A stretch of 64,000 bases of DNA from positions 129,957,711 through 130,021,710 of the forward strand of contig CM042694.1 in NCBI GenBank assembly GCA_023614405.1, read 5' to 3'. This DNA comes from Avena insularis. Lineage: Eukaryota; Streptophyta; Magnoliopsida; Poales; Poaceae. The position numbers and the translations under genes were made by a program. Below are positions 11,241-23,265 of this stretch, one piece after another. The notes beneath the pieces were generated by a model that saw only the letters and a program-made list of their open reading frames with translations, searched no databases and was not told where the DNA came from. Every line of letters starts with the position of its first letter. Position 1 is the first letter of the stretch.

Positions 11241-12868
11241 CGCTTTGTTTGGATGTTTGCATTGGGAGGCTTGGCATTTTATTGAGTGGAATGTCTAATA
11301 CCTGGGATATTGATATTGAGCACAAATGTCAATATTTCTGTTTGGATGTGTTAGACATTCGAAAGAGTACTAGATATTAAGGTTGAATGCCAAATATTGT
11401 TTGGATGGTTAAAATGGTGAATTGCATGAGAGGATTTAAAGTATTGCTTGCTTGATCAACACAATCGCCCGTGCGTGCTGCAGAAAGAAGAGAACGATGA
11501 GATCGAAATTGATACATTGGCAAGGAAAAAGAGGACAGCGAGAGACCAAGGCCCCTATCATATATGTGAGTGTGATAAATTGCAAGTTCTACTTTGCAAG
11601 ATTAGCCAGATCGTACGCGAGTGTCAAATTTAAATCCAAGTTCCTAGATTGCCGGTTTCTGTCAACTTGTTTTATCATCAGATATTCTTCTTCTCAGAAA
11701 AAAAAACCATCGGCAGCAGCAGAGAGAAGATTATGTTAGGAAGATGGTGGACATCCTCACATCAACAGAAGATAATATGTAGCAGTAGAACTGTCGGTGC
11801 TATGTTTTCATGACGAAATTAGTTATGCTGTTATATGTTGATCCAAATTCTACAAAGTAAAGGCCAACTTCTGACGGAGCGGAGCGAGGCCCGGCCACTT
11901 CGTGTCCAACAGGGAAGCCTGTGGGGGGTGCGGGGCGCGACAGCCCCCCGCGGTACGGATCGTTGATGACCTAGGTTACCACCGCTATATATACTTCTTG
12001 TAAGTCGCCGGTTGGGATAAGTTGCATCTGTGAAATCCCCGGCGTTGTGTAAACACTCTCCGATATAGTGAAGTTTTGCTGGCTGGCGCCCGTGGTTTTT
12101 CCCCTCTCTTTGTTGGAGAGGGTTTTCCACGTTAAATCTGTGTCCCCCTTGCTGCAATTTTATTTTCGTTCTTCGTTATTTACTTGTCGCAAAGCTAACA
12201 TATGCCACAATGGTCATACAAAAAGTTGGTGATGTGTCAATCTGTACGTACTTCAACGACCTTTGTTGAGACCCGCTGCAGTTGATCGAAGAAATACTTG
12301 ATCGTGGAGACAAAACACATAGAGGAGAAGTAACTCACCAAGACGGCCTCGCTCCACCGAAAACAGATATAGAAAGCCAACATGATATCTTGTTGAGCAT
12401 AAAGAGAAGGAAGAGGGTCAGCGGCGCATACCTATGCTTGGACGGCAGGTGTCGCTTCTTCTTCTCGCCTCCTCGCTTTCGGTGGTAGCCACGGTGTCTG
12501 CAGTTAGGAATGGGTCACCCTAAATGGTGGGGGCAGTGAGGTATAGCGGTTAGGAGGGAGGCGGCGGTGTCCTGCCTTGCCGGAGGCGGAGGAGGAGGTG
12601 GCGGCGGGAGCTCACCGTGCGAGAGCTTTCGACCAGAGAGAAGGCGAGCGAGCAGAACATGAGCTAGAGGGACACGGTTTCGGGAATACACCGAGATGTC
12701 GAGCTCCTACCCCGGACATTCGGGACGAGGCTACGCAGGCCAAAATTTGGCAGCTGAATACACAGCCTGAATACCTAGACCAACCGAACAGACTAAATTC
12801 CGGAATTCGGGCTCCAAGCCACCCGAATACCCAATACCTCAGCCCAAACCAAACATCCAAACAAAGCG
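11241..12868. mobile_element. Inner Harbinger-type element, about 1.6 kb
   Basis: The left end CGCTTTGTTTGGATGTTT and the right end, on the minus strand CGCTTTGTTTGGATGTTTGG, are near-identical inverted repeats. TTA flanks both sides (11238-11240 and 12869-12871), the Harbinger target duplication. There is no transposase frame inside. The interior includes LTR-like sequence (11880-12201) and a GC-rich patch near 12420-12720, so it looks like a non-autonomous element that gained foreign DNA. Confidence 0.68.
11880..12201 (+). repeat. Probable solo LTR or LTR remnant
   Basis: A TATA-like run (CTATATATACTTCTTG, about 11984-12000) is followed by a U5-like tail (CCCTCTCTTTGTTGGAGAGG, TTTTCCACGTTAAATCTGTG) and an end reading GCTAACA. 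This is the layout of a Copia LTR. The 5' boundary is not defined and no internal region follows. Confidence 0.35.
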
Positions 12869-13019
12869 TTATTTTTGTCTAAATTGAAAACTCTCCTACA
12901 TGGTAGAGTATTTTCGGGAAAGGGTATTTGCGGGGATTGAAAAGTATTGGGTGAACACCAAATTCCCGCATATCCCCACAACTCTAGTGGATAAAAATAC
13001 GAGAGAAGTAAACAAGACC

Positions 13020-13280
13020 TGATTGGGAGAGGCAAGCCCAGGAGATGCTCTGGCGGCGCGACGCACGGATGGGGAGAGAGCGAGGTGCTCCGGTGCGGCA
13101 CTGTCGGGGGAAAGGCGGAGAGGCGGCATTTTTTTATCGAACGGTGGGTTTCAGGTTCCACTTATCGGTGGCAGGGTTGGTAAATACTTCAGAAAGGTAG
13201 GGACAAAACTGTCAAATATTTGGCAGATGGAAAATTGAACCGACGAACGACGCGAATATTTCTATCTACTAATTTACATT
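13020..13280. other. No gene recognised
   Basis: Short intergenic sequence with no assignable repeat end. Confidence 0.3.
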
Positions 13281-14303
13281 GTGTTACGTTCGTCGCGTCT
13301 GGGAAATTTCCGTCTGCCATTATATGATGGTTTTGCCCTTGGCTGTTCGATGAAATTACTTGCACTGCCCCCGCTAACTAAAATACTGAACAATTCGGCT
13401 CGCTTCTGTCTTTGGCCCACGACCGCGAGGCCGGAGCAGCGCTGTTTGGCGGTGGCCCGCCTCCTGTCCCCGGCCGTCAGCACCGAGGCTGGGCGGCGCA
13501 TCGATTCGTCCCACGCTGCCGCATACTCTTCCCTCGTCCCGCACGCGCTTACATGGAGGCTGGAGCTGAGCATTGGCATGGGCCCAACAGCCGTCGGATT
13601 GGATCTGGGCGTGGTTGCTCAGAGCTTCATCTCCGGCAACCGGCGATGTACACACCTACTCCGGCAGGTGAGAGGAGGAACGCTGCAACACACAACCCCT
13701 GGACACCGTCTTCTCTACCTCGCTCTTCCCGCTGAACTCCTGCCCTCTCTGCTCGTACCACCTGATTTCTTCCCTCTCTGGCCCATAGCTTCTCCGGCGC
13801 CTCTTCCCCTTCCCCTCTGCAGCATCCCCGCCTTCTGCTGCTCGAGCTTCCCCGCCGTCGTCCGCCGCTCGAGCTTCCCCGTGGCCCCTGCTCCGCCCCG
13901 TTCCTTCTCGTACCGGACGTCGTCCCAAGGCCCTGCTCCATCACTGCAGCGCCTCCTCCCCGCGACTCTCTCCCCTCGTCGCACCTCACCGCCTTGCCGC
14001 ATGCTCCATCGGCGACGTCCGCGAGCTCGTCGACCTCGCCGTGCCCTCGAGCGGCTGCGCCATGCAGGAGCTCTCCACCAAAGCCGCTCTGAGCAGCGAC
14101 CGGCGAGGCGGCGTACTGAGCATGGAAGCGGGGCGGCGGAGCAGAACCTGGCGGGGACCGCGGTTAGAGGTGGAGGAGACGAGCTAGGTGCGAGGCGGCG
14201 GCGGCAGCGACGCTGGGAGCTCGTGGGCAGCCAGATGCTCCAGGGAGCAGCCACCGGCGAGGCCGGCGGTGCGCTGTGTTCAGATGGGAAGAAACGGAAC
14301 TAA
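13281..14303 (+). other. GC-rich 340-codon ORF, doubtful gene or captured exon
   Basis: A long plus-strand ORF covers a GC-rich block, but three other frames are also open over much of it, which is expected from base composition. A different plus frame near 13990-14130 reads RLAACSIGDVRELVDLAVPS followed by SGCAMQELSTKAAL. That is more protein-like and could be a first-exon remnant. I recognise no domain. It may be DNA captured by a transposon or a decayed 5' exon. No promoter or splice structure is convincing. Confidence 0.25.
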
Positions 14304-14608
14304 GGAAAAGGTAGGAGTACAACATGTGACTCTGTCAAGATGCATGGGTCCCACCACTTCCTGGCTTCAGAGACACAGGCTGTGAGATCCAATTCTTATC
14401 CAAGGGCATCGCATACAACGGGTCAGTACATCGGTCGAAGGTACGTGCAGGTGCATCTCTTCTATTCTGGATGAGGCTTGATGCATAAGCATCAAATAAA
14501 AAATAATTAAATGGAACGATATGTGTTGGTTAGTGGATGATAAAAGATCACTATTATCCAAAATTCAGGTCCGAAACGAGTGAAATTTTCATTGAGATTT
14601 ATAATCTA
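14304..14608. other. No gene recognised
   Basis: Ordinary intergenic sequence leading up to the nested Stowaway pair. Confidence 0.35.
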
Positions 14609-14854
14609 TCTCCCTCTGTCTCAAAATAGATGTCATAGATTTATCAAAATTTAGACGTATGTAGACACTATTTAGTACTCTCTCCGACCGATATTAGTTT
14701 TCTTAGATTTGTCAAGATTCGATTGTATCTAGACATAATTTAGTGTTCGATACATCCATATCTTGATAAATTTGAGTCAACTAATTTAGGTCAGAGGTAC
14801 TATATAAATACATCTCATGTTAAATTCTCGACATCTATTTTAAGACGAAGGGAG
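14609..14854. mobile_element. Outer Stowaway MITE, split by another
   Basis: The left end CTCCCTCTGTCTCAAAATAG and the right end, on the minus strand CTCCCTTCGTCTTAAAATAG, are Stowaway-type inverted repeats. TA lies next to each end. Removing the inner copy (120 bp plus one TA) leaves about 124 bp, a normal Stowaway length. Confidence 0.8.
14678..14797. mobile_element. Inner Stowaway MITE, 120 bp
   Basis: It starts CTCTCTCCGACCGATATTAG and its other end, on the minus strand, reads CCTCTGACCTAAATTAG. TA flanks both sides (14676-14677 and 14798-14799). It sits inside another Stowaway, so it is the younger of the two. Confidence 0.78.
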
Positions 14855-15784
14855 TATATCACATGATAATAAATTTAACTATCTAGCATGAACCCTTCAA
14901 CCACTATAGCAAAAACCATGGCACTTGCTATAGCAAATTCAGCCTTTTTTCTCATTTCTTGGAGCTGATTTCGCCTTCTCTTTTTGTGCTGAGCAAGCGC
15001 ATTTAGGGTTCTCACTTCTGATGAGCCATAGCCAAGCACCACTAACTTCTGCCATTGCTGCTATCTAACACCACCTGCTTTAGTACGGAAGTAGACATAC
15101 TCCTCTCGCTCTGGGGAATCCTCATAAAAAGAGAGGCATGTCTGCTCCTTTGAAAAGAGGAGGTGTTAAAAAATATTATGGCAATTTTAGTAAAACAAAA
15201 CAGATATTTAGGAAAACAATTTTAGGAAAAAATAAGCAAAAGGATGATTCATAATATCATCCAGAATGATACAACCCGGGCATAAAGCTGCATGGGCCAG
15301 ATGCAGCGGACGGTATTAGAGGAGGGCCGAGCATGGCGGGGGTGGGGCACGAGCTCTAGGTCGAGGGGAGAAGAAGACGAATGGTGACGGAGCAAGGCAA
15401 TGAGCCGGTCGAGCATGCACGTCGGCGTCTGAAAAAGAGGGGGAAGAGGAGCGGGCCAACACACGTATATTTTTGGCCAGGTAATGCGGAGGGTTTCGTA
15501 GGCGCACTGAACACGACTGATTTATGCGACAAGGTGCGACTTTGCCTACGAGACCTTAGTTTCTAGGTCTGCATCACATAAATTTTAATAGTATAGATTT
15601 TCTTTTGCCTCGCGCGGTGATGGTTAGCGAGTCATTCTGGCAAAAACCTGGCCAACGGGCCACTTTTTGGCGTGCCAGCTCAAGCCCGGCTCGGTCCGCG
15701 GGGTGCCGGGCCCGTGTCTGTGTCGTGGCCTCAGGCACGCGGCACGGACCAGATAGTAAACTCGGTAATATAGGTAAAAATACT
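14855..15784. other. No gene recognised
   Basis: AT-rich to 15280, then GC-richer. ORFs of 60-86 codons have no motif. From about 15600 a G/C-rich region with repeated GTGCC/GGCAC words begins and extends to about 16130. It may be a degraded TIR element, but no ends could be paired. Confidence 0.35.
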
Positions 15785-15844
15785 ACACCTGGGGTTCGAA
15801 CTCAGAACCTGGTACCTTCTGAACCCGCGCTAGACCAACAGAGC
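15785..15844 (-). other. tRNA-like sequence (possible SINE head)
   Basis: On the minus strand a box-A-like TGGTCTAGCGCGGG is followed by a box-B-like GAGTTCGAACCCC about 30 bases on. The T-arm CTGAG/TTCGAAC/CCCAG pairs at four of five positions. A proper acceptor stem and anticodon arm are not evident, so a functional tRNA is unlikely. A tRNA-derived SINE remnant is the best guess. Confidence 0.3.
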
Positions 15845-16688
15845 AAAGAAAGTTTAGTGTTATAGTATGACTCCGGCTTTTCTTAAGGGTACTTTTGAGC
15901 GGGCCTGCAGAAAACTAGTAACTAGCCCGCATGCCCAACGTGCCATGGGTCGGCCTGTTTGGCGCTCGTGTCGTGCCAGGGCCTGGGAGGCAGGCCCCCG
16001 TGCCGGCACGACCCAGCACGCGAGCTACATGGGCCGCCACGTGCCGAGCCAGGCCAGGCCTGTAACATCAGTGTCGGGCCGGTCCGTTGGACAGGTTTGG
16101 TCGGACGAGTCCTTCCACATCGTGCGGGTATATTTTGTTCCGGGAACTACTCGGCCTAGTCGGCAAAACGGGAACTACTCGGTTCCATTCTTTTTACCTA
16201 ATCAAACACAAGAACATGTGCTAGATGCAGAACTTTCTCATTTCATTCCCCTAATTTCATAACCGAACACTCCCTTAGCCCTTAGAGACCTGGTGCAGAA
16301 ACAAAATTTCACCGAAGAAGAAACAAATTGGAGTAAATTGCAAACTTGTCTTCCAATAGTGCATTCACGTTACACAAGTTTAACGCGACTGTATCATGAC
16401 TTTGCGCATGAATTGTAACAACCTACGTTTGGAAAGAAAAAATCCAAAATAGAATTTATACTCGTGGACCAAAGATAAATGAAACTCTGAACTCCTAAGG
16501 GCATTTCCATCAGGCCGACCCAAACAGGTGACTCAAAACGTCCATTTTGGTTTGGCTGGGTTGGCCTGCCGCTTCTTCGATGCCTTAGGGGTTGTGTCTG
16601 TGGCCGTGGGAGTGCGGTTAAGGTTGATGGCGAGCTCTTCCATCTCCGATGACGTCCTGTGGGGACAAACAAACCGGGCGAGTGCGGC
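15845..16688. other. No gene recognised; possible MITE end near 16265
   Basis: The stretch ending at about 16268, on the minus strand GGGAGTGTTCGGTTATGAAA, looks like the end of a grass TIR element, but no partner end was found. Sequence from 16498 (GGGCATTTCCATCAGGCCGA) resembles another TIR terminus, again without a partner. Confidence 0.35.
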
Positions 16689-18087
16689 CACAAACGCATT
16701 TCTATTCTTATAAACAGTTATTGGGCCTCCAAGTGCAGAGGTTTGTAGAACAGCAGCAAGTTTCCCTTAAGTGGATTACCCAAGGTTTATCGAACTTGGG
16801 GAGGAAGTGGTCAAAGGTATACCTCTCAAGCAACCCTGCAATCAAGATAGAAGAAGTCTCTTGTGTCCCCACACACTTGTCAGGTGTATGAGTGCACTAG
16901 TTCGGTGAAGAGATAGTGAAATACAAGTGGTATGGATAATTATAAGTGGTAACTGTGCCAGAAAATAGCTTGACGGGTAGGAAGAGACTAAAGGCAATCT
17001 GAAATAAAGATGGAAGCAAGCAAATATGTAACAGATCTAGTTGCAAATGGTGTTTCAATGCTTAGAAACAAGGCCTAGGGATCATACTTTCACTAGTGAA
17101 CACTCTCATATAAATATCCTCTCTTTATGATACTACTCTAAACTACTCTTTAGTTGGATAACTCTAATCCACGGTAGGGCTATAACAGCACACCTCAAAG
17201 TTCGCCTTCCCCATCTAGATAACCCCTCACTATCACCTTGAGCGCTAGATGGTTCCAACAAACACCACAATCTCATAGAGACATCCAACTCAAATTATAC
17301 TCATGACAAGTATTTATGTAACCTTAGCCAAAGTGCCACACGGTGTGTACGCTATCAACTTCACACACGTGGGGATAAGCAGAGATTCATTAAAGCACTT
17401 GAGTAGAAGAATAGATATATAGATTAAAAAGCTCATGATCTCAATAAGATCACGCATAGAGAGAGAGATGAACACATAGCTACCGGTAGAGCCCTTAGCC
17501 TCGAGGAAGAACTACTCCCTCCTCATCATGGGAGTCAGCAACAACGATGGAGATGGTGGTGGAGTCGATGGAGATGGCTCCGGGGAAACTTCCCCGTCCC
17601 GGCAGGGTGCCGGAACAGAGACTTCTGTCCCCCCGAATCTCCTCTTCGATAGCGGCGGCGCTGTGGAGGTTCTCGTGGCTTTTTTCCGGATGATCTAGGG
17701 TTTTTGCATCGGAGGCTTCTTATAGGCGAAAGGGGAGGCCGAGGGGTGCCCGAGGCGGCTGCACCTCCCCCCTAGGCGTGGGCTAGGCCGCGCGGCCAGG
17801 GGTGTGGCCCCCTCGAGGCCCTTCTCCGTCTCATCTTCTGGCTCCGTGTTCCCCTCGGTGAAATATTGACTTTGGCTTTTGTCCTGTCCAATTTCGAGAA
17901 TATTCATTTTCTGGCTTTTCTGGAACCAAAAACAGAAGAAAACAGGCAACTGGCACTGTGGCATCTTGTTAATAGGTTAGTTCCAGAAAATGTGTAAAAG
18001 TACTCCAAAGTGTGGACAAAACATAAGATAGTTGATATAAAACAAGCATGGAGCATCAAAAATCATAGATACATTTACAATGTATCA
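16689..18087 (-). repeat. 3' LTR of element D
   Basis: On the minus strand it starts TGATACATTGTAAATGTATC at 18087, the shared tip of the D/C/E family. It aligns along its length with the LTRs of C. The end near 16689 is set by alignment with C's LTR end and is uncertain by a few bases. The site TTA at 16767-16769 is the intact counterpart of the MITE insertion site in C. Confidence 0.8.
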
Positions 18088-18088
18088 A

Positions 18089-18101
18089 CATCCCCAAGCT
18101 T
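18089..18101 (-). promoter_or_regulatory. Polypurine tract of D
   Basis: The minus strand reads AAGCTTGGGGATG one base before the 3' LTR. The identical 13-mer recurs at 20150-20162 and 20207-20219 inside D. Confidence 0.7.
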
Positions 18102-20935
18102 AACTTCTGCTCGTCCTCGAGTAGGTAAGTGATAAAAAGAAAAGAATAATTTTTGAGGTGACATGCACCATCACAATCTTGATCAAGGTATTTATAAAAC
18201 ATTGATAACTGGGATCATAGTACTTTAACATAGACATGAAAGATATAGTTCTAACAATAAGACATAGCAACTATGTTGTAACATGAAAAGGTACAAACAA
18301 AAGATTCATGAATAACAATGCTTTGCAAGACGTTTGTTTGTTTCACATAAAGAAAATATAATGAGAATGGTATTCAACTTGTCCCTCATAGTGTAACAAA
18401 ACATAAATGCATAGGGCACCTTCAAAGTTCATAAGGGTGACTAGATACAAATAGTTTAAGAACAAGCAATATCAAAGTTATGAATCAATCAACAAGTTTT
18501 GGGATAATGCACATTAAACTAAGAATGGCCACTATGCTCTCTCAATAGGTGCATAAAGATAGAAGATGGAGACTCAACATAAAAATAAAATAAATGCCCT
18601 TCATAGAAGGAAGCAGGGATTCAAGTCTCATAAAGAGCTTCCAAAAATAATGGTATTTATTAGCTTTCATCTCCCATTGCCCCTATCATAAGCATCTTGA
18701 GGTGATTAAGGTTGAAGTGAACAAACTATGGAGTATATGCTTGACAAAGTATAAGTTGGTAATCTCATGTCCCTTGAATACGAGGGCCGCTCCTCATGCT
18801 ACTCAAGTTTAGTTACCGGTAAGTTCTTGTCATAGTAAGTACATGTGTATCATAGAGAATCGCCAATGGGGTACCCCTTGCCCGATGATACGGAAGAATC
18901 CCCATATCAAAATGACAAGGCAAGCAGACAATAAGCATCTTAGCATCTTCTTATTTACCATGGGAAAATGGTGTTTTTTCTCTCTTTCCTCTTTTTCATC
19001 TATTTTTTTTCTTTTTTCTCAATATCTATCTTTTTTTATAAGAAGAATGCTTCATAGATTGCTCATTATGGTTATGCTGCAGGTTTCCACCATGATTAGG
19101 CATGGATTAGACCAGCCGCCCAGGCGTTTCTCTAACACACATACATAACTCCATGGACTTACAAGCTCCCCTTTCATTTCACACCGACGACATCCATAAA
19201 CAAAAGAGCATGATATCAATTGGGTACAATGTACAAGTGCAATGTTGAAAGCGTTCCCCATGACAACATAGTTCTGCTAATCCCAACGTATAAGTGCAAG
19301 CATATACAACATAGATGACACAATGGTTCAAGTTTATTAGGGGGAAGAAAAGTAAAGTGTGTCATCAAGTTCGTGAGAGCTTTAATCACTAATTTTCACA
19401 TAACAAGTTTAATTTGGAAGGTAGATAAAAACATGAATATACTTAGAATAGCAAATGCTAATAGGTAGGTATGGTGGACTCTTTGGAATAACTTGGTTTT
19501 ATTTGGAGTTGGATGCATGAGTGGAACTCATACTTGGTATGGAGGTTAGCAAAAGACTGGGAGTGACCAACTAAGAGAGTAATAATAGCCATAATCATGC
19601 AAAGCGACAAAACATCATTAATTAAAGCATAAAGTGATATTACAAGTCAAAAACTAAATGATCATAGAGGCTATACGGACTTGGTATAGTCTTAACATAG
19701 TGTGAGCATGCGGCAAGTCAACCCAAATAAAGCATCAAAGGAGAATACCACAATACTATGCTTTAATATGCTAAAACAACGCATGATTCTTTCAAGGCAC
19801 ATTAAGCAATCTCAATTGTTTATAACATGTCATGCTACAACAAAAATCACTAAGCATAAAGCCAAAACAATATCAAGCATGACATGACAAAGCCTAGGTC
19901 ACAATCAAAAATAAGACTCTTTTTATACCACTTAAGCATGAACTTTCCTACTCTTTTCCAATCCAAACCAACTTATTTGAAAACTAATGTATGAATGAGG
20001 GGGTCCAACCAATTTATTCAAGCAAACTAAAACTAAGAACGAAAACAAAGACGCTCCAAGAATAACACAATTTGTGTATGAAATAATAAAAATGAAGTGT
20101 TTGGAAGAGAACCTGAGATTTTTATTGATGAAGAAGGGGATGCCTTGGGCATCCCCAAGCTTTGACGCTTGTACTTCTTGAACATTTATTGGGGTGACAC
20201 TGGTGGCATCCCCAAGCTTGAGCTTTTGTCCATACTTCATCTTATCACATTATTCTTCCCTACACTTAAAAATTTCCTTCATACAAAACTTCACACAATC
20301 TTCATTAGCAACATTAGTGTACTCAAGATAATAAGTCTTTAGGTTCAGTTTCAACACAAGTAAAACTTCCATTAAAACACAAGCTACTGTAGCAATTCCT
20401 TTTAAAAGTTCAAGAATTTGGCAAAAACTCAAAGAGGAAGAGATTAAGAGGCAATTGCAAATAATGGCAGAAATCTGTCAAAACAGACCAGAAGGTAAAA
20501 ACCGATTTTTTAGAAGACCTTATGTTGCTCAAATCAAAAAGTGTTGAACTAACGAAAGTTAGATAACAACCTGGGGAAGTAGCACAAAAAATTACAGCTC
20601 AATCCGAAGTACAGAGATTTTTCATGATTTTTTACAGTGAAGCACAAAAATCTGTTTCGGGACAGCAACTTTTCCAAGTCTTACTTCTCTCTCATTAGAG
20701 GTTACTCTTGGCACAAAAACCACACAAAAAATATAAGGAGAGGTTATTAAAGAGGTAATAACTTCCAAGACTCAACAAAAGATTCCTAACAAAATTTGGG
20801 TTATCTCCCAATAAGTGCTTTTCTTTAACGCCTTTAAGTTAGGCATGATAGTTTGAGAAGATGCTCACATAAGAAATATGAATTGAAGTAAAAGAGAGCA
20901 TCAAGAAGCAAATTAAAAGAACATTTAAGTCTAAC
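18102..20935 (-). other. Long non-coding 3' internal region of D
   Basis: About 2.8 kb without a credible ORF. It is homologous along its length to 45464-48222 of E and 55511-58277 of C. Conserved landmarks are two internal AAGCTTGGGGATG copies, a pyrimidine-rich tract near 18960-19035 and a block near 18843-18930. Such UTRs may carry packaging or replication signals. That is inference. Confidence 0.6.
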
Positions 20936-22763
20936 TCACTTCCTATGCATAGGAATCTTGTAAAGAAACAAGTCATGAAAGAACAAAGCAACAAGCATAG
21001 GAAAGCAAAACAAGTGCAACTTCAAGACTTTCAACATAAAGAGGGGAAACTTAATATTATTGAGATGCATAAAACCATGTTTCCCTCTCTCATAATAACT
21101 TTCAGTAGCATCATGAATAAAATTAATAATATAACTATCACATAAAACATTCTTATCATGAGCCACATGCATATAATAATTATTACTCTCCACATAAGCA
21201 TAGTCGTTCTTATTAATTATAGTGGGAACAAATTCAACAAAATAGCTATCATTATTATTCTCATCACCATAATCATCAAATATAGGAGGCATATTATAAT
21301 CATAATTAATTTTCTCTTCAATAGTAGGTGGACTGAAAATATCATATTCATTATTGTAATCATCATATATTGGAGGTATAGTATCGTCATAAGCAATAGA
21401 ATAGTTATCTTCCAAAGTGTATTCATTTGTAAACATATCATCATTGGAAGGAACATGGATAACACTAATAGTACAACAATTATTAATATCATCATTTCTA
21501 GAATTGGCACCAAAGAGATTTTCAATATCAAAAGTAGTGTGCTTTTCCCAATCATGATCACTACTATAGGTAACAGGCATAGGAACATCATTGAGTTCAG
21601 ACTCATCAAAACTATAATAGGAGCAACATGCTTAGGGGAAAATACCATTTCCTCTCTCCTTTTGCTCCTCCTTTTCTTCTTTTCCTTCTTCTCTTTAGGA
21701 GGGAGAGGCTTGAAAGGAATCTTCTCCATATACCCTGGTTTATTGTTAGAGACAATAGAAGAAACTTTGGAGAATTTCTTCTTTTCATTAATAAGATCAA
21801 AACACATATTAGTCTTGTCATATTTTGGTAAGATCTCATCTTTTATAACATTTTGTATGTAAGTATTTGTGTGGCAATTATCAACACAATAAAGATGACA
21901 ACAATGCAGGACGCTATTCATATCAAAAGCACTCATATCTACCAAAGAAGTTTTTCTTGATAATTCTTCACACCCCAAAAATAATGTAAGTTCATCATGC
22001 TGATTAGGAGTGATCATGTTATCACAATACAAACTTACAATACTCATTGGATTAGAAGTGCTATTATTATGGCTTGAGCATTGAAAATTGAAATGACCCA
22101 CTTCAAAGAAAAGTTCACAAATAAAAGGATAGAGGGCACAAACTTTTTTACCAAAATCATTTAGAGCGCTATACCACGTTCTAGTTTTTTCATTCCTATG
22201 GGCGATACAATATTCTTCTTCAATTTGATTCTTTCCACAAGGTCTATGTATTCCACAAAAATTAACATGCTTCTAAGAAATAGTACTTTCAGAGGTTTGA
22301 GCATGTTTATTGCTATCATCAATAACAATTTCATTTTCCATGCAAGTGTCTTTAAAAGGCTCATGATACATGTACCATTTTTCTTTAGGAGCATTAATAT
22401 GAGAAGCAAAGGCTCTAAAACAATCAATAAGAATTTGAGTATCAAGACCATATTTAGCACTAAGCTCTTGAAAATCAGCAGTTTCAGCGAAAGACTTAAT
22501 GCAATCATACTCATAATTTATACCTGGTTGTTTACCTTTGTCGTTATCCCAATCTTCGGTATTGCTTTGAATTGTTTAAAGAAGATCCCACTTAGCTTTG
22601 ACCTCCTTACTTGTGAAGGATCCCTCTAAACAGGTATTTAGATAGTCCTTGTAATGTCCTGAAAGCCTTGCATAAAAATTATTAATAACAATATTCCTGG
22701 GGAGCTCATGAATGGGACATTTGAGCATTAGTGACTTCAATCTCCCCCATGCTTGGGCAATAC
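20936..22763 (-). pseudogene. D gag-like ORF, broken
   Basis: The minus-strand frame starts mid-gene at the A1 insertion with WGRLKSLMLKCPIHELPRN and NNFYARLSGHYKDYLNTC, resembling a Gypsy retrotransposon gag. It continues through a cysteine-rich part (CGIHRPCG, VCALYPFIC) and a lysine-rich stretch to an acidic Asp/Tyr-rich tail (PPIYDDYNNEYDIFSPP). Defects include a TAA near 22575, a TAG near 22275 and a frameshift near 21605. The C-terminal 200 residues are shared with the ORF of C (58278-59045). The N-terminal part is missing from the window. There is no protease, RT or integrase. Confidence 0.6.
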
Positions 22764-22929
22764 TGAAAGAACATTTTATGATTTTCTATGTTTTGTGTGT
22801 TAGATAACAATACCATGGAATCTCTAATGTGTACTAAGTGTTGAAGGAAAGTTTTGAGCTTGGCAAGGGCTGACTTTGCGCAAGCCTCTGTCTGGGGGCG
22901 GAATTTTCCCCGAACAGTCCGGCTCTGGG

Positions 22930-23225
22930 GAGTTTTTTCTCCCTGGACCGGATAATCCGTCCCTCGTGTTGGGCCGGATAATCTAGCCCCATGGGAATCA
23001 CCCAAGAGAGCACCTGCGCGGGCTTCTGTCTGGGGGCGGAATTTCCCCTGGATATTCTGTGGCTGGGACGGATTTTCCCCAGCCAGATATTTCGGCCTCC
23101 CCTAGGGCCGGATAATCCAGTCCCCAGGAGAAGGTGTCAAGGGCCAGCCTGCGCGAGCTTCTATCCGTAGCCGGATAATCCGAGTCTGGGGCGGAGTTTT
23201 CCCCAGGCCGGATAATCTGGCCCCC
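22930..23225 (+). repeat. Degenerate CCGGATAATCCGG palindromes in A1 LTR
   Basis: At least five related units are seen, for example GACCGGATAATCCGTCC, GGCCGGATAATCTAGCC, GGCCGGATAATCCAGTCC, AGCCGGATAATCCGAG and GGCCGGATAATCTGGCC. They lie just upstream of the TATA box. The changes are mostly C-to-T or G-to-A, as expected from decay of methylated CCGG sites. Confidence 0.8.
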
Positions 23226-23257
23226 AAAGGCTCCAACAGCTTGGTTTTGGAAGGAGG

Positions 23258-23265
23258 TATAAAAA
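23258..23265 (+). promoter_or_regulatory. TATA box of A1 LTR
   Basis: TATAAAAA sits between AAGGAGG and CCCCTT, close to an inverted arrangement, downstream of the palindrome cluster. A2's LTRs have TATAAATA at the same place. Confidence 0.6.

Larger units (their letters stand above)
11110..13019. mobile_element. TIR element interrupted by a second one
   Basis: The left end GGCCCTGTTTACTTCTCT and the right end, read on the minus strand as GGTCTTGTTTACTTCTCT, form terminal inverted repeats. TGA occurs immediately outside both ends (11107-11109 and 13020-13022), consistent with a 3-bp duplication. Removing the inner insertion (11241-12868) leaves only about 280 bp, which is MITE size. The ends resemble Tourist/Harbinger-type GGCCTTGTTT termini. 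It has no coding capacity of its own. Confidence 0.65.

Noticed and set aside
13281..14303. 340-codon plus-strand ORF as a real host gene
   Set aside because: Several frames on both strands are open over the same GC-rich block, and the peptide is low-complexity and arginine/proline-rich with no domain. It is listed only as a doubtful ORF.
15785..15844. Functional tRNA gene
   Set aside because: There is no complete acceptor stem or convincing anticodon arm.
15600..16130. CACTA or Mutator element in the GC-rich GTGCC/GGCAC repeat region
   Set aside because: No terminal repeats or target duplication could be paired.
16498..16688. TIR element split by D
   Set aside because: The left terminus looks like a grass MITE end, but no matching right terminus was found after 60934.
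20945..21862. Plus-strand ORFs of 66 and 234 codons at 20945-21145 and 21158-21862
   Set aside because: They are antisense readings of D's Asp/Tyr-rich gag-like ORF and are made of Ile/Asn runs.
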